Assembly: GCA_017524145.1 (NCBI GenBank)
Contig: JAFWUI010000012.1
Coordinates: forward strand, 1 to 64,000
Origin: Oxalobacter sp.
GTDB taxonomy: Bacteria > Pseudomonadota > Gammaproteobacteria > Burkholderiales > Burkholderiaceae_D
DNA: 64,000 nt
Reading direction: 5' to 3'
Under the pieces are notes generated by a model. The model was not told the origin of the DNA. It saw nothing but the letters and a program-made list of their open reading frames with translations, and ran no database searches. Both the position numbers and the translations under genes were made by a program. Shown one piece after another: positions 29,401 through 37,141 of this stretch; the stretch's first letter is position 1, and each line of letters begins with the position of its first letter.

Positions 29401-30170
29401 GCAAGGATGTGGTTGTGCTGGGCAGGCCACCGAAAAAAGAGGCGACTTCCCCATTCCGGTTCACTGTCACGGCTGACCTTGGTAACCATTTCATGCTCCA
29501 GGGGATGGGCGTGGAAACCCGTCTTGCTGGACAGGTCACAGCATCATCGCAGGCAGGTGACCATCTGAGACTCAATGGCAACATCAATACGGTGGATGGT
29601 GTTTTCAATGCCTATGGTCAGAAACTGATTATCCGGAAGGGCAGGGCAACTTTCCATGGCACACCGGACAATCCTTCCATTGATGTCCTGGCGGTCAAGG
29701 AATTCTCGTCATCAGATGAAGTTTCAGAAGTCGGTGTACAGGTCAGGGGAACCGCCCAGATACCGAAAATCAAGCTGTACTCCAAGCCAGAAATACCGGA
29801 TTCTGAAAAACTTTCCTGGCTGGTATTGGGGTATGGTGGCGGTGAAAATGGTTCCGCACAGCAACGTTCTGCCATGGCTGCTGCGGCAGCCGCCATCCTC
29901 AGCTCAAAACAGACCGGAGGTGTTCCTGGTAAACTGGCGGGGGCTTTGGGAATGGATATCGGTGTGTCATCGTCTTCACAGGTGGATGATACGGTACTGG
30001 CATTGAGCCGGCGTATCGCTTCCAACCTCTATCTGTCTTATGAGCAGGGACTGACAGGGGCAATCAGCCTGATCAAGCTGCGGTACCAGATTTCACAGCG
30101 GATGTCGTTGGTTGGTCAGACAGGTACCATTACAGCATTTGATGTACTGTATGACTGGCGGTTCGATTAA
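26403..30170 (+). CDS. tamB: Translocation and assembly module protein TamB (DUF490/AsmA-like)
   Basis: A 1255-residue inner-membrane-anchored periplasmic protein. A single membrane helix near residues 16-36 (LLYVLAPLGILFCLLMLC) is followed by over 1000 residues of repeating beta-strand segments of the AsmA/RBG type, thought to form a groove bridging the envelope for lipid transport. The C-terminal TamB domain (about 900-1255) includes PEIPDSEKLSWLVLGYG, an Ala-rich stretch, and the ending DVLYDWRFD typical of the family. It starts on the last base of tamA, so the pair is translationally coupled. Confidence 0.94.
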   Translation: MLAFLARFRQFWTKKRLLYVLAPLGILFCLLMLCSQRWAIQWIAESVVAAKGEKITFEETSGSLFHELRAEKVVYEGRERDITVKGLVFRWNPLHLLHGKADIDELSASVLEIDLKRSSDEPLKLPESLAPPVSVAVQQVVIDSLSVKKMGVGVTLENIHCSVLAEDGEWQVKGLGFDSPFGNVAIDAALQMEKPFVLSGKARFDNTDLDAHMAVDAGGTLDRIQLSASLNGYGATGDLKAVVTPFAPFIFDSLELVAKDIDPSKIDEGWPIAKFGAKAHILARADRSIEGFLQVENGLSGPVEQKRLPIHAVRATIGGNVDVVELSPLVIDLGSGGIFSGKGTFSEPETILSLKTGGFNLHGITEVLRPTHAVGSVGYHRVEGKQEVTVDLGESHIRLKADVLKSDDLIELKECLLTANGGSMAMKGHLDLNETKDFALKGNISHFNFAALGKLPPSNLNVGFDVSGALKPDWKADLAFRFEPSSLFNQPVSGYGKVLVRGKEVTDAAINLALGANTFTASGKLGKAGGQLDWRLNAPALGVIGHGFKGALEGAGTLSGPLDALQGKVSLTGHDFMLADLFGAHELQLEAGFGTTLSDRIDARLSAAQATVAGTHWASLNLRSEGTWRSHTLSASAKSSRFDLTAQLSGGLTAGGEWVGSLEQLENRGAKPFTLSGSAALRVASADVFSIEDLTLNLGEGRLNVDKLVKKNARLETSGNARNIPLDWLLSFSEDASSKVDSTLTIGGDWSLRADHALSGEAHVYREDGDITLIGEEHRMRLRLAALDLRALFNNSNMDLHLHASSKRLGETDATLKTRLAYRNGSWGLFKDSPLQLALKAEMPSIQWISFLTGLPDLDLNGSLSADIHGTGTLGTPRLSGNVAGHGLEVDWPSNGIHLDRGELSASLEGNRLTITKGTIYGEEGKLLIGGGASMQNGMVNSTLKLHADHLLVMSNVDRQVVLTGDGNFTLDDKGLNLTGNLHVDRAKIVLDDLSGVTRSKDVVVLGRPPKKEATSPFRFTVTADLGNHFMLQGMGVETRLAGQVTASSQAGDHLRLNGNINTVDGVFNAYGQKLIIRKGRATFHGTPDNPSIDVLAVKEFSSSDEVSEVGVQVRGTAQIPKIKLYSKPEIPDSEKLSWLVLGYGGGENGSAQQRSAMAAAAAAILSSKQTGGVPGKLAGALGMDIGVSSSSQVDDTVLALSRRIASNLYLSYEQGLTGAISLIKLRYQISQRMSLVGQTGTITAFDVLYDWRFD

Positions 30171-30229
30171 GGCATCTGCCTGAAACGCCAAGTACTTCTG
30201 GCAAACCGACGGTCCTGATAAAGGCAGGT

Positions 30230-30949
30230 TTACCGGATGCTGTTGACCGTCTGCCGGGTTTCAAAATTATTGTTCTTGAAATAGAGTTGGACAGGATAAT
30301 AATAATTGTCCTTTGCCAGCCAGAGGGTCATTGTCTGGTTCTTGCCATTGTTTCCGGAGATGACGGCGGTCTGGAATTTTCCGGCAGGGGTGGAAAGGGT
30401 TTCATTACGGACGACGCGGAAAGTCCAGTCTTTGGTGCCCCGATGGCTAATGACCTGTATGGTATAGCTGTGGCCGGGAACAAAACGGTCTTTGTTGTCA
30501 TTGGCGATGGCAGAAAGCTGCCAGACAACACTGCTATGGTCCTGGACCCTGCCATTGAAGGCAATGCTGTCATCACCATCAGACGGCTTGAAAGACCCGT
30601 TTGCCTGATTGATGGTTGCTGAAAATTTCTTATGGAGTTTTGTCTCTGAATAGTTCGTAGGTTGCAGGCCATTCCTGTCGACTTTCCCCGAACTGGCGGA
30701 GTTCAGGACATTGCCGAAAAGGGTGACGGTACAGTTGTCATGGATGGAATAAGTGCTGAGGTTGGTTTTCCATTGCATGACAGAATTGCCTGACAGGCTC
30801 AAACCGTTATAAGAGGCTGTGACCTTGTATCTCAGGGTCGCAGAAGGGGGAATGGCGGTATCGTAAACCGGTGCTGCCCAAGTGGTGGAACCGCCTGCGA
30901 TGATGGCACTGAATGTCAGGGTGGCACAGATATTCCTGATGGTTTTCAT
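30230..30949 (-). CDS. Exported DUF3108 protein
   Basis: A 239-residue protein with a signal peptide (MKTIRNICATLTFSAIIAGG, probable cleavage after WAA). The mature part matches DUF3108: LRYKVTASYNGLSLSGNSVM near the start, a central KDRFVPGHSYTIQV, and ETLSTPAGKFQTAVISG then LWLAKDNYYYPVQLYFKN. It is a periplasmic beta-rich protein of unknown function, often found next to nucleotide or folate genes in Betaproteobacteria. The ATG at 30949 is supported by GGAGG nine bases upstream; the frame is open 12 codons further. It is convergent with tamB. Confidence 0.82.
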   Translation of the reverse strand: MKTIRNICATLTFSAIIAGGSTTWAAPVYDTAIPPSATLRYKVTASYNGLSLSGNSVMQWKTNLSTYSIHDNCTVTLFGNVLNSASSGKVDRNGLQPTNYSETKLHKKFSATINQANGSFKPSDGDDSIAFNGRVQDHSSVVWQLSAIANDNKDRFVPGHSYTIQVISHRGTKDWTFRVVRNETLSTPAGKFQTAVISGNNGKNQTMTLWLAKDNYYYPVQLYFKNNNFETRQTVNSIR

Positions 30950-31061
30950 TTCAGTTTTCCTCCAAACCTGTGATATAAACCACAATATGAGGATGCTGTG
31001 GCAATGTCAATATGGTTTGCTGCAGCCGTTACCGATATTACATGCTGTTACAGGGAAAAAG

Positions 31062-31538
31062 ATGGTGCCTTTTGACGTCAAGATTTGTGACCGGAAAACC
31101 ATTCAGGAAAGGTTGAAAGAGCTGCCTAAACCCATTGTATTTACGAACGGGGTGTTTGATATCCTGCATCGTGGTCATGTGACTTACCTTGCCCGTGCCA
31201 GGGCATTGGGTGCATCCTTGGTTGTGGCGGTGAATACTGATGCTTCAGTCAAACGGCTGGGCAAGGGAGAAGACCGTCCCGTCAATTCCTGCGAAGACCG
31301 GATGGCGGTCTTGGCGGCACTGGAATCAGTCAGTGCGGTGGTGCCGTTCGATGAGGATACCGCACAGGCAGTTGTCAGGGAATGCCATCCTGATATCTAT
31401 GTCAAAGGCGGTGACTATGATATGCGGGCAATTCCGGAAGGCAAGGCTGTATTGGCTTATGGCGGTCAGGTGAAAGCCATCGACTTTGAGTACGACCGTT
31501 CGACTACGGCGTTGCTGAAGAAGATCCGTCAGGCGTGA
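31062..31538 (+). CDS. rfaE2: D-glycero-beta-D-manno-heptose 1-phosphate adenylyltransferase (HldE C-terminal domain as a separate protein)
   Basis: Activates heptose 1-phosphate to ADP-heptose for the lipopolysaccharide inner core. The 158-residue protein has the nucleotidyltransferase signature [17 protein letters not shown] (HxGH), [26 protein letters not shown] and the C-terminal [12 protein letters not shown]. It lacks the kinase half found in fused HldE, as is common in Betaproteobacteria. The ATG at 31062 follows AGGGA; the frame is open far upstream through an unrelated stretch. Its last 35 bases overlap the 3' end of convergent ttcA. Confidence 0.93.
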   Translation: MVPFDVKICDRKTIQERLKELPKPIVFTNGVFDILHRGHVTYLARARALGASLVVAVNTDASVKRLGKGEDRPVNSCEDRMAVLAALESVSAVVPFDEDTAQAVVRECHPDIYVKGGDYDMRAIPEGKAVLAYGGQVKAIDFEYDRSTTALLKKIRQA

Positions 31539-32388
31539 CAAAAGAGACAGGCTGTCCATCTCCATCGGATGGGATTGTTGGCTTACTGTCTTGATGGAGG
31601 TTGATGAAATCGTATTTCGTCCGGTCCATCATATGCGATGGCACAAGCGTGGACAGTGCAGAGAAGATGTTCTCGACCCTGCCTTTGTACTGTTTTTCCC
31701 AATCCCTGACCATCTGCTTGATTTGGCTTCGTTGAGGGTTCTCCTGGGCACCGCATAGCCCTTTCGGAATCAACGGATACTGATAGATTTCCGCAAACCG
31801 TTCCAAGTCGGATTCCTTGATATATGCCATCGGACGGATGACGACATGCCGTCCATCATCCGTCTTGAGTTTCGGTGGCATGCCCTTGATTTTTGCACTG
31901 AAGAACAGGTTCAGGAAAAACGTTTCCAGAATGTCATCACGGTGATGGCCCAATGCAATCTTGGTGATTCCCAGTTTGTCTGCCAGATTGTAAAGGATGC
32001 CCCGGCGCAGACGGGAACAGAGCGAACAGACGGCCTTGCCAGTTGGAATCAGCCGTTCGATGATACTGAACGCATCCTGTGTTTCGATATGGAACGGAAC
32101 GCCTTTACCTTTCAGATAGTTGGGCAACAGGTCTTTGGGGAAGCCCGGCAGGTTCATATCCAAGTTGACGGCAATCAGGTCGAAATGGATTGGTGCACGC
32201 GATTGCAGGACCATCAGGATATCCAGCAAGGCATAACTGTCCTTGCCTCCCGACATGCAGACCATGATCCGGTCGCCTTCCTCAATCATGTTGTAGTCTT
32301 TCACCGCCTTGCCAGCAAGACGGAACAGACGCTTTGAGAGTTTGTTGTTCTCATAGCCTGCTTTATGGAACTGCCGGTAAGTTGTCAT
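31504..32388 (-). CDS. ttcA: tRNA 2-thiocytidine(32) synthetase TtcA
   Basis: Iron-sulfur PP-loop enzyme that thiolates C32 in certain tRNAs. SGGKDS lies at residues 46-51. The cluster-binding cysteines are the CSLC pair (121, 124) and Cys212 in GLCGAQEN, all present. The chosen ATG at 32388 gives 294 residues starting [10 protein letters not shown] and places the gene 26 bases inside the end of folB, with a purine-rich GAAGAAG just before it. In-frame ATGs further upstream lie deeper in folB. The last residues run over the convergent rfaE2 end. Confidence 0.94.
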   Translation of the reverse strand: MTTYRQFHKAGYENNKLSKRLFRLAGKAVKDYNMIEEGDRIMVCMSGGKDSYALLDILMVLQSRAPIHFDLIAVNLDMNLPGFPKDLLPNYLKGKGVPFHIETQDAFSIIERLIPTGKAVCSLCSRLRRGILYNLADKLGITKIALGHHRDDILETFFLNLFFSAKIKGMPPKLKTDDGRHVVIRPMAYIKESDLERFAEIYQYPLIPKGLCGAQENPQRSQIKQMVRDWEKQYKGRVENIFSALSTLVPSHMMDRTKYDFINLHQDSKPTIPSDGDGQPVSFVTPDGSSSATP

Positions 32389-32803
32389 CTTCTTCGCTTG
32401 ATTTCTGTACTTCATCTTTGAACCGGAAGACTTCAACGCCAATGCTGTCGCAGTCTTCATAGGCATTTGGTTTTTCGGAAGAGACCCTGACAGCAATGAC
32501 ATCAGGATGTTCCAGCAGCAGCCTTGCCACATCATCAATCAGGGTTTCCTGCAAGTTGATATGCCCTTTTGCGGTACGGGATGCCAACGTGTCCCGGATG
32601 AATGAATAATCGATGACTTCTTCCAGCCGGTCGTTGACCGGAGTGGATTTGGAAAGTGGGATGAACAGGTCAACGTTGATGAACATCTTCTGCGCCCCTT
32701 CCTTTTCAAAATCGTAGACACCGATCTTGATCGGTACTTCAAAATTGCGGAGGAAAAAACGGCGGCAGTTCCTGAGTTTGGGATGAAATAGTGGTGTGTA
32801 CAT
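32363..32803 (-). CDS. folB: Dihydroneopterin aldolase family protein
   Basis: Folate-pathway enzyme that cleaves dihydroneopterin to 6-hydroxymethyl-dihydropterin and glycolaldehyde; some members also epimerise. The 146-residue product shows the FolB pattern [19 protein letters not shown] near residue 18, [11 protein letters not shown] near 64, [18 protein letters not shown] and [10 protein letters not shown]. The N-terminal 15 residues before the fold and the acidic tail ([13 protein letters not shown]) extend the usual core of about 120 residues. It is co-oriented with ttcA and overlaps it, so the two are probably one transcript. Confidence 0.88.
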   Translation of the reverse strand: MYTPLFHPKLRNCRRFFLRNFEVPIKIGVYDFEKEGAQKMFINVDLFIPLSKSTPVNDRLEEVIDYSFIRDTLASRTAKGHINLQETLIDDVARLLLEHPDVIAVRVSSEKPNAYEDCDSIGVEVFRFKDEVQKSSEEDDNLPAVP

Positions 32804-32910
32804 GGGGATTTTGTCCAGTTTTACCAGTCAAGGCATTTTTTTACAGATACCTGTCTAAGTATAAGGCAAGACAGGTCCGTTGATTTTCCTGAAACAATGG
32901 GGATTTGCTG

Positions 32911-33309
32911 TCACCAGCTGGATTTGACCTGACGGATGCGGCGGGCATCCCGTTTTGTGGGACGTCCCTTCTCAATGCTTTTCGCTGGTTCAAATGCCAG
33001 TTTCCGGTTTTCTGCCATCTGTTCCCGCTTGGTCTTGGATGCTTCGGTTTCCGCATAGAGCTGTTGGGCAACGGGCGCAGGACCCCGGGTACTGGAAATG
33101 CCAATGACCTCAACCTCGAACCGTTCTTCTCCCCGCTCAATCCGCAGCAGGTCACCGGGTTTCACTTCCCGGGCAGGTTTGACTTTCTGTCCATCAATCT
33201 GGATTCGCCCCAATTCCACTGCATGCTGTGCCAATGAACGGGTCTTGAAGAAGCGGGCAGCCCATAGCCATTTGTCAATCCGGATGGAGGTCAATGATTG
33301 CTGTTTCAT
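32911..33309 (-). CDS. hslR: S4-domain RNA-binding protein, heat-shock protein 15 family
   Basis: A 132-residue basic protein. Residues 9-60 form an S4 RNA-binding domain (IRIDKWLWAARFFKTRSLA, then GRIQIDGQKVKPAREVKPGD). The Lys/Arg-rich C-terminus (GRPTKRDARRIRQV) matches Hsp15, which binds the 50S subunit carrying a stalled nascent chain and helps recycle it. Length matches E. coli Hsp15. The ribosome-binding site is weak. It is divergent from the MidA-like gene and 107 bases from folB. Confidence 0.9.
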   Translation of the reverse strand: MKQQSLTSIRIDKWLWAARFFKTRSLAQHAVELGRIQIDGQKVKPAREVKPGDLLRIERGEERFEVEVIGISSTRGPAPVAQQLYAETEASKTKREQMAENRKLAFEPAKSIEKGRPTKRDARRIRQVKSSW

Positions 33310-33393
33310 AGGGCAAGCTGTTTATCGGTTGGGGAGGATGTTTGCGGTATTATAAAACCGTTTCGCAACTGTACCTGTTGATGCTTACCGAAG

Positions 33394-34554
33394 ATGATGA
33401 CCGGTTTCCCATTGTCTGACCACGATGCCCAGAAGGTTTCTGACCGTCTCTGCCAGTTGATTGCCAACCGTATCCAGGAGGCAGGTGGCTGCGTTCCGTT
33501 TTCCGACTATATGCAATGGGCATTATATGAACCGATGTTGGGTTACTATGCCGGCGGTTCTTCCAAATTGGGCAAAGCAGGTGATTTTGTCACCGCCCCT
33601 GAATTGGGTGACCTGTTCGGCAGGACGCTTGCCCGTGCCATTGCTCCGTTGCTGAGCCAGACGGATGCGCAGATATTGGAACTGGGGGCGGGTACGGGTC
33701 GATTGGCGAAGACTGTATTGGCAGAGCTGGATGCACTGGGTGTCAGGGTCAGGCAGTATGGCATCTTGGAGCTGTCTGGCGAGCTGCAATTCCGTCAGCG
33801 GAGGTTATTGGGAAAGGATAACCGGGTGCAATGGCTGTCCGCATTGCCAGAAACTTTTTCCGGTATTGTGATTGCCAATGAGGTATTGGATGCGGTACCT
33901 GTGAAACTGGCTTGCCTGAAAAACGGGGTATGGCATGAACGGTGTGTTGCCTGTCAGGACGGGCAATTCCGTTTCAAGGACTGCCTGGCATCATCGGTGT
34001 TCCTGTCACAGGTAGCAGAATCATTGCCCCAGGACATTGTATTATCGGCGTTGCCAGAAGGGTATGTCACCGAAATCCATCCCCATGCATTGGGGCTCAT
34101 CCGTTCGCTGGCAACCATGATGGCAACGGGAAAATCAGCTGCTGTCCTGGTGGATTATGGTTTTCCTGCCCATGAATACTATCTGCCAGAACGTACGGAA
34201 GGCACTTTAGTCTGTCATTATCGGCATCAGGTACATGATAATCCATTCTATCTGCCAGGGTTACAGGATATTACTGCCCATCTGAACTTCACTGCAGTGG
34301 CAGAGAAGGCTGAAGCATCAGGGTTGGATGTCCTGTGTTATGCGGGTCAAGCGGGATTCCTGATGGCTTCCGGCATCATGGAGTTATTGCCATCCATGGA
34401 AAAGAAGGATGCCGTATCTGCCCGGTTGGTGCAGGAAGCGATGAAACTGCTTTCGCCTGCAGAGATGGGTGAACTGTTCAAGGTCATGGTGTTGGGGCAT
34501 GATGTACAGCCTTCAGAAACCCTGTTGCAGGCGGACCGTAGCGGACGGCTGTAA
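33394..34554 (+). CDS. SAM-dependent methyltransferase, MidA/NDUFAF7 (DUF185) family
   Basis: A 386-residue protein with the family's N-terminal FSDYMQWALYEPMLGYYAGG, the GDFVTAPELGDLFG segment, the SAM-binding LELGAGTGRLAKTVL near residue 92 and ANEVLDAVPVKL near 165. A late LVDYGFPAHEYYLPERTEGT is also diagnostic. Eukaryotic relatives methylate a complex I subunit; bacterial roles are not well defined, so no target is assigned. Two adjacent ATGs (33394 and 33397) could start it. The gene often sits near folB/ttcA in Burkholderiales, as here. Confidence 0.88.
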   Translation: MMTGFPLSDHDAQKVSDRLCQLIANRIQEAGGCVPFSDYMQWALYEPMLGYYAGGSSKLGKAGDFVTAPELGDLFGRTLARAIAPLLSQTDAQILELGAGTGRLAKTVLAELDALGVRVRQYGILELSGELQFRQRRLLGKDNRVQWLSALPETFSGIVIANEVLDAVPVKLACLKNGVWHERCVACQDGQFRFKDCLASSVFLSQVAESLPQDIVLSALPEGYVTEIHPHALGLIRSLATMMATGKSAAVLVDYGFPAHEYYLPERTEGTLVCHYRHQVHDNPFYLPGLQDITAHLNFTAVAEKAEASGLDVLCYAGQAGFLMASGIMELLPSMEKKDAVSARLVQEAMKLLSPAEMGELFKVMVLGHDVQPSETLLQADRSGRL

Positions 34555-34570
34555 AGGCTTTTTGAGGGCA

Positions 34571-34579
34571 TGCTATACT
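34571..34579 (+). promoter_or_regulatory. Extended -10 promoter candidate for the SFPD-repeat protein
   Basis: TGCTATACT (TG, one base, then TATACT) lies 34 bases before the start codon. No good -35 box stands at the right distance, which an extended -10 element can tolerate. A separate promoter would make the small gene independent of the upstream methyltransferase gene. Confidence 0.45.
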
Positions 34580-34612
34580 GGACCAGCAGAACATATCTTC
34601 ATAGGAGGCATT

Positions 34613-34939
34613 ATGAAAAAAGTGTTGACCGGTCTGGCTGTTGTGGCTTTGGCGCTGGGGTGTACATCAGTGGCTTCCGCAGGCAATGTTGACAGTTCAT
34701 GCAGTTACAAAGGCAAACGGCTCTATGGCAAGGTCAAGGTTGTCAATTCCTTCCCTGATGTCAAAGTCCAGGTTGTCCGGTCTTTCCCAGACCTCAAGGT
34801 CCAGAAAGTCAGGAGTTTTCCGGACAGCTGTGGAAAATGGCAGTTCGTGGATTCCTTCCCTGACCTGAAGGTCCAGTTTGTGGATTCCTTCCCTGATGTC
34901 AAGATCCAGTATGTGGATTCTTTCCCTGGCAGACCCTGA
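34613..34939 (+). CDS. Small exported SFPD-repeat protein, probable 7(1) septoil-knot family
   Basis: A 108-residue precursor. Residues 1-23 form a signal peptide (ALALGCTSVASA, cleavage likely after ASA; LGC at 15-17 is a weak lipobox alternative). The mature protein holds six near-identical 11-residue units of pattern K-[VWI]-[KQ]-x-V-[NRD]-S-F-P-[DG]-x at residues 40-50, 51-61, 62-72, 75-85, 86-96 and 97-107. A Cys-Gly insert falls between the third and fourth. Cys30 and Cys73 could form a disulfide. From memory this pattern matches a family of small bacterial exported proteins predicted to fold as a 7(1) torus knot; that link is an inference. AGGAGG lies five bases before the ATG. Function unknown. 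Confidence 0.8.
   Translation: MKKVLTGLAVVALALGCTSVASAGNVDSSCSYKGKRLYGKVKVVNSFPDVKVQVVRSFPDLKVQKVRSFPDSCGKWQFVDSFPDLKVQFVDSFPDVKIQYVDSFPGRP
34730..34933 (+). repeat. In-gene tandem repeats of 33 bp
   Basis: Six 33-base units encode the K-V-Q-x-V-D-S-F-P-D-x motif of the small exported protein. A six-base spacer after the third unit encodes Cys-Gly. Bases differ at many third-codon positions while residues are kept, pointing to selection on the protein rather than a recent DNA expansion. Confidence 0.85.
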
Positions 34940-34956
34940 GCATCGAGGCATCTGCA

Positions 34957-34997
34957 GAAAAAAGAACAGCCACTTCATCCATTGGAGCGGCTGTTCT
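34957..34997 (-). terminator. Terminator of the minus-strand lipoprotein gene
   Basis: AGAACAGCC (34963-34971) pairs with GGCTGTTCT (34989-34997). On the minus strand the hairpin is followed by a run of T, seen as A at 34958-34963. It also faces the end of the SFPD-repeat gene but has only a broken T-run in that direction. Confidence 0.75.
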
Positions 34998-35014
34998 GCT
35001 TGATGGCCTGAAGG

Positions 35015-35608
35015 TTATCTGTTGAGCTTGGAAGTGATGGTTGCACGGGACATCGGTTCTGTCCAGACGAAGCCCTTGTCATTGCGGCTGTCATCGAATT
35101 TGTCGCGGCGCATATCCATTTCCCAACCGCCACGTCCTGAAGAGGTTTCTGCCCAGCCTTTCAGGCTGATGGCAATCGGCAACCGGATTTTGGCAGCATT
35201 CTTGTTCTGCAGCTGTTCATAGCCTTTGATGGCGACCTGTTCAAGGATGCGTTGTGCTGGTGGTGCACAGCCTTCACGCAGGTAATCCCTGGCTTTTGGC
35301 GTTGCCAGGACTTTCTGCCAGTCGGTTTCTCCCGGTGCGGTGTTGTACAGTCCCTTGAAGAACTGATGGGAACCTGCCTGTTCGTCCTTGAACCGGATAT
35401 CAAAGGTATAGGCACCGATATAATTCCAGATGCCGGATAGGGAATCGGTTTTCTTGTAATTGTCGATTTTCACCCATTTGCACTGGTATGCTTTGGCGAG
35501 CATCTCCGTCATATCTTCATCATTGGGCCTTGCACAGCCCGTCATGGAGAGGACAGCGGGTATCATGCAGCCATATAAAAGGGCAGTCCGGATTGTCTTG
35601 AAGTTCAT
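35015..35608 (-). CDS. Putative lipoprotein of unknown function
   Basis: A 197-residue protein with a lipoprotein signal: basic start MNFKTIRTALL, hydrophobic core, then LSMTGCAR with the lipidated Cys near residue 25. The mature part has no domain that I recognise. It is hydrophilic and mixed alpha/beta, with WNYIGAYTFDIRFKDEQAGSHQFF resembling periplasmic proteins whose small domain follows a short linker. A GTG at 35617 in the same frame is an alternative start. Its terminator is the hairpin at 34957-34997. No functional partner is evident. Confidence 0.65.
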   Translation of the reverse strand: MNFKTIRTALLYGCMIPAVLSMTGCARPNDEDMTEMLAKAYQCKWVKIDNYKKTDSLSGIWNYIGAYTFDIRFKDEQAGSHQFFKGLYNTAPGETDWQKVLATPKARDYLREGCAPPAQRILEQVAIKGYEQLQNKNAAKIRLPIAISLKGWAETSSGRGGWEMDMRRDKFDDSRNDKGFVWTEPMSRATITSKLNR

Positions 35609-35712
35609 GGGTAACACGCCAACAGTGGTATCGGTTTCAATAAAACAGCCATTTTAACTGAAAAATGGCTCAAGGGGCCATGAAAGCCACCATGTCATCA
35701 GATGGCATCGAA

Positions 35713-36096
35713 TCAGACTCCCCAGAAAACACTTTCTTCTTTCTTATGGGCGGCTTTCAACATCTGCAGGAACGGATAGGAACGGGCGGCAAAGCTGACA
35801 GCCGGTTCAACAATGACTTCCTTGCCGTCATCATCTGAATCATCCTTGCCGTCATCTTCTGCTTCTTCATCTTCCTTTTTTTCTTCCTTTTTTGCCTGTT
35901 CTTCGGCCTTCAGCCTTTCCTGTTCCTTGATCCGTGCGATTTCCTGTTCGAGCTTCTCAATGGCTGGTGCGGTCTGTTCCGGGGTGATGATGCCCTGTTT
36001 GATGTCCTTACCCAGTAGGTCAAGGATGGGTTTTGCGTGTTTGTCGATCATCATGATGTCGGCACCGGCACGGGATTTGAAAATAACAAGCGCCAT
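35713..36096 (-). CDS. DUF1840 family protein
   Basis: A 127-residue cytosolic protein. The N-terminal MALVIFKSRAGADIMMIDKH and LLDLLGK-like pattern, with GIITPEQTAPAIEKLEQEI, are typical of DUF1840, a small family found mainly in Betaproteobacteria and of unknown function. The middle (about 55-93) is a charged helix turning into an acidic low-complexity stretch of Glu, Lys and Asp. The C-terminus (FAARSYPFLQMLKAAHKKEE) is the conserved tail. AAGGAAAA precedes the ATG. Monocistronic in appearance. Confidence 0.82.
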   Translation of the reverse strand: MALVIFKSRAGADIMMIDKHAKPILDLLGKDIKQGIITPEQTAPAIEKLEQEIARIKEQERLKAEEQAKKEEKKEDEEAEDDGKDDSDDDGKEVIVEPAVSFAARSYPFLQMLKAAHKKEESVFWGV

Positions 36097-36169
36097 AGTT
36101 GTTTTCCTTTTTGGATATTCTTCAATAAAAAATCAAGGCTGCCCGGTTTAACCAGCCATCCTTTTGTTT

Positions 36170-36841
36170 TTATTTACTGTCATCTTTCTCGATGACCACC
36201 GCATTGCCGTTGGCAGTTACGCAGAAGACATAGGGCAAATAGGTTGTCCCGCCACTAGAATTTGCTGTTTCTGGTTCAAGCGTGATGTAATCAAAATCAA
36301 CGCCAATGACCGCATTGCACCCCAATTCATAAGCAGCTTCTTTCAGCTCTTTAAGTGCCTGACGCCTGATTTTTGCTAAAGAATCAGTCAAAGCTTGTCC
36401 CACATCTGTAGCTCCGCCACTTCCCCAAATATCATGTTTTCCCCTGTCAATCTGAATAGCATCATCGCCAGAAATATAGCCTGAATATTTCACTACTCTA
36501 TAACCATCAAAACTGAATCCGGAGGTAATCAGCATATTTGCACAGGCTATTTCTCTTTCTTGTTCATATTTTGCTTGTGCTTCTTTTCGCTCTTCTTCCG
36601 CCTTTAAATTTGCTTGATGTTTTTTTAGCCCCTCTTCTATTGCTACCAGTTTTTCTTTGTAATTAGGGTCGTTTTGCTCTAAATATTTTTTGTAACTTTC
36701 AAGATGTTCATAAACATCATCTTCACGTAAATTTATTGTGTCCCAGTTAACTTTTATCGTGATATTAAGTTTTTTTACAAGATAATTTTCAAATTGAGTT
36801 TGGTTAATATTACAAATATGGGCTATTTCACTTGTTTTCAT
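36170..36841 (-). CDS. YbjQ/DUF74-domain protein with N-terminal helical extension
   Basis: Residues of about 115-223 form a YbjQ (DUF74, heavy-metal-binding-type) domain. The conserved points are ITSGFSFDGYRVVKYSGYIS, a central LTDSLAKIRRQALKELKEAA, LGCNAVIGVDFDYITLE and a closing CVTANGNAVVIEK. Stand-alone YbjQ proteins of about 105 residues assemble as pentamers of unknown function. Here the domain is preceded by about 110 residues: an HTH-like start (SEIAHICNINQTQFENYL) and a highly charged coiled coil (roughly 55-105). AAGGAA precedes the ATG at 36841. The gene is distinctly AT-rich against its surroundings. It is coupled to the upstream zinc-ribbon gene (20 bases), which suggests joint acquisition. 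Confidence 0.8.
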   Translation of the reverse strand: MKTSEIAHICNINQTQFENYLVKKLNITIKVNWDTINLREDDVYEHLESYKKYLEQNDPNYKEKLVAIEEGLKKHQANLKAEEERKEAQAKYEQEREIACANMLITSGFSFDGYRVVKYSGYISGDDAIQIDRGKHDIWGSGGATDVGQALTDSLAKIRRQALKELKEAAYELGCNAVIGVDFDYITLEPETANSSGGTTYLPYVFCVTANGNAVVIEKDDSK

Positions 36842-36861
36842 ATGAAGTTCCTTTTTTAGTA

Positions 36862-37122
36862 TCAAAGATATTGCCTAGCCTCTTTATTTGTAGGGTCAAT
36901 ATCTAAAACCAATCCAGCATATCGTCTTGCCCGCACAGGGTCATCTCTGCATTTTTGCAGAAGCCTATCGATATCGCTTTGCAACGATATCGTTGACTGT
37001 TTTTTCGGCTTGCCAGTTTTTTCCGGTTGATGCTGTGAGTTGCAGAACTGGCAAACCTTGATTCCTTGCTGGTCAGTGAACAGGCTTGCGCCACAATTAG
37101 CGCAGACAAGTTTTTTCATCAT
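36862..37122 (-). CDS. Small zinc-ribbon protein
   Basis: An 86-residue protein with an N-terminal zinc ribbon of two CxxC knuckles (LVCANCGASLF and KVCQFCNSQ). A Lys-rich linker follows, then a short C-terminal helical hairpin (residues of about 48-86, LLQKCRDDPVRARRYAGLVL) resembling a single TPR-like unit. GGAG lies six bases before the ATG at 37122. It lies directly upstream of the YbjQ-domain gene in the same direction, so the two are probably co-expressed. Function unknown; not typical of the comM neighbourhood. Confidence 0.75.
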   Translation of the reverse strand: MMKKLVCANCGASLFTDQQGIKVCQFCNSQHQPEKTGKPKKQSTISLQSDIDRLLQKCRDDPVRARRYAGLVLDIDPTNKEARQYL

Positions 37123-37141
37123 CCTTTTCTCCAAGCCATAT

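Noticed and set aside
34730..34933. CRISPR-like array, because of regularly spaced 33-bp repeats.
   Set aside because: The repeats are in frame within a signal-peptide-bearing gene, have no unique spacers, and vary at third codon positions.
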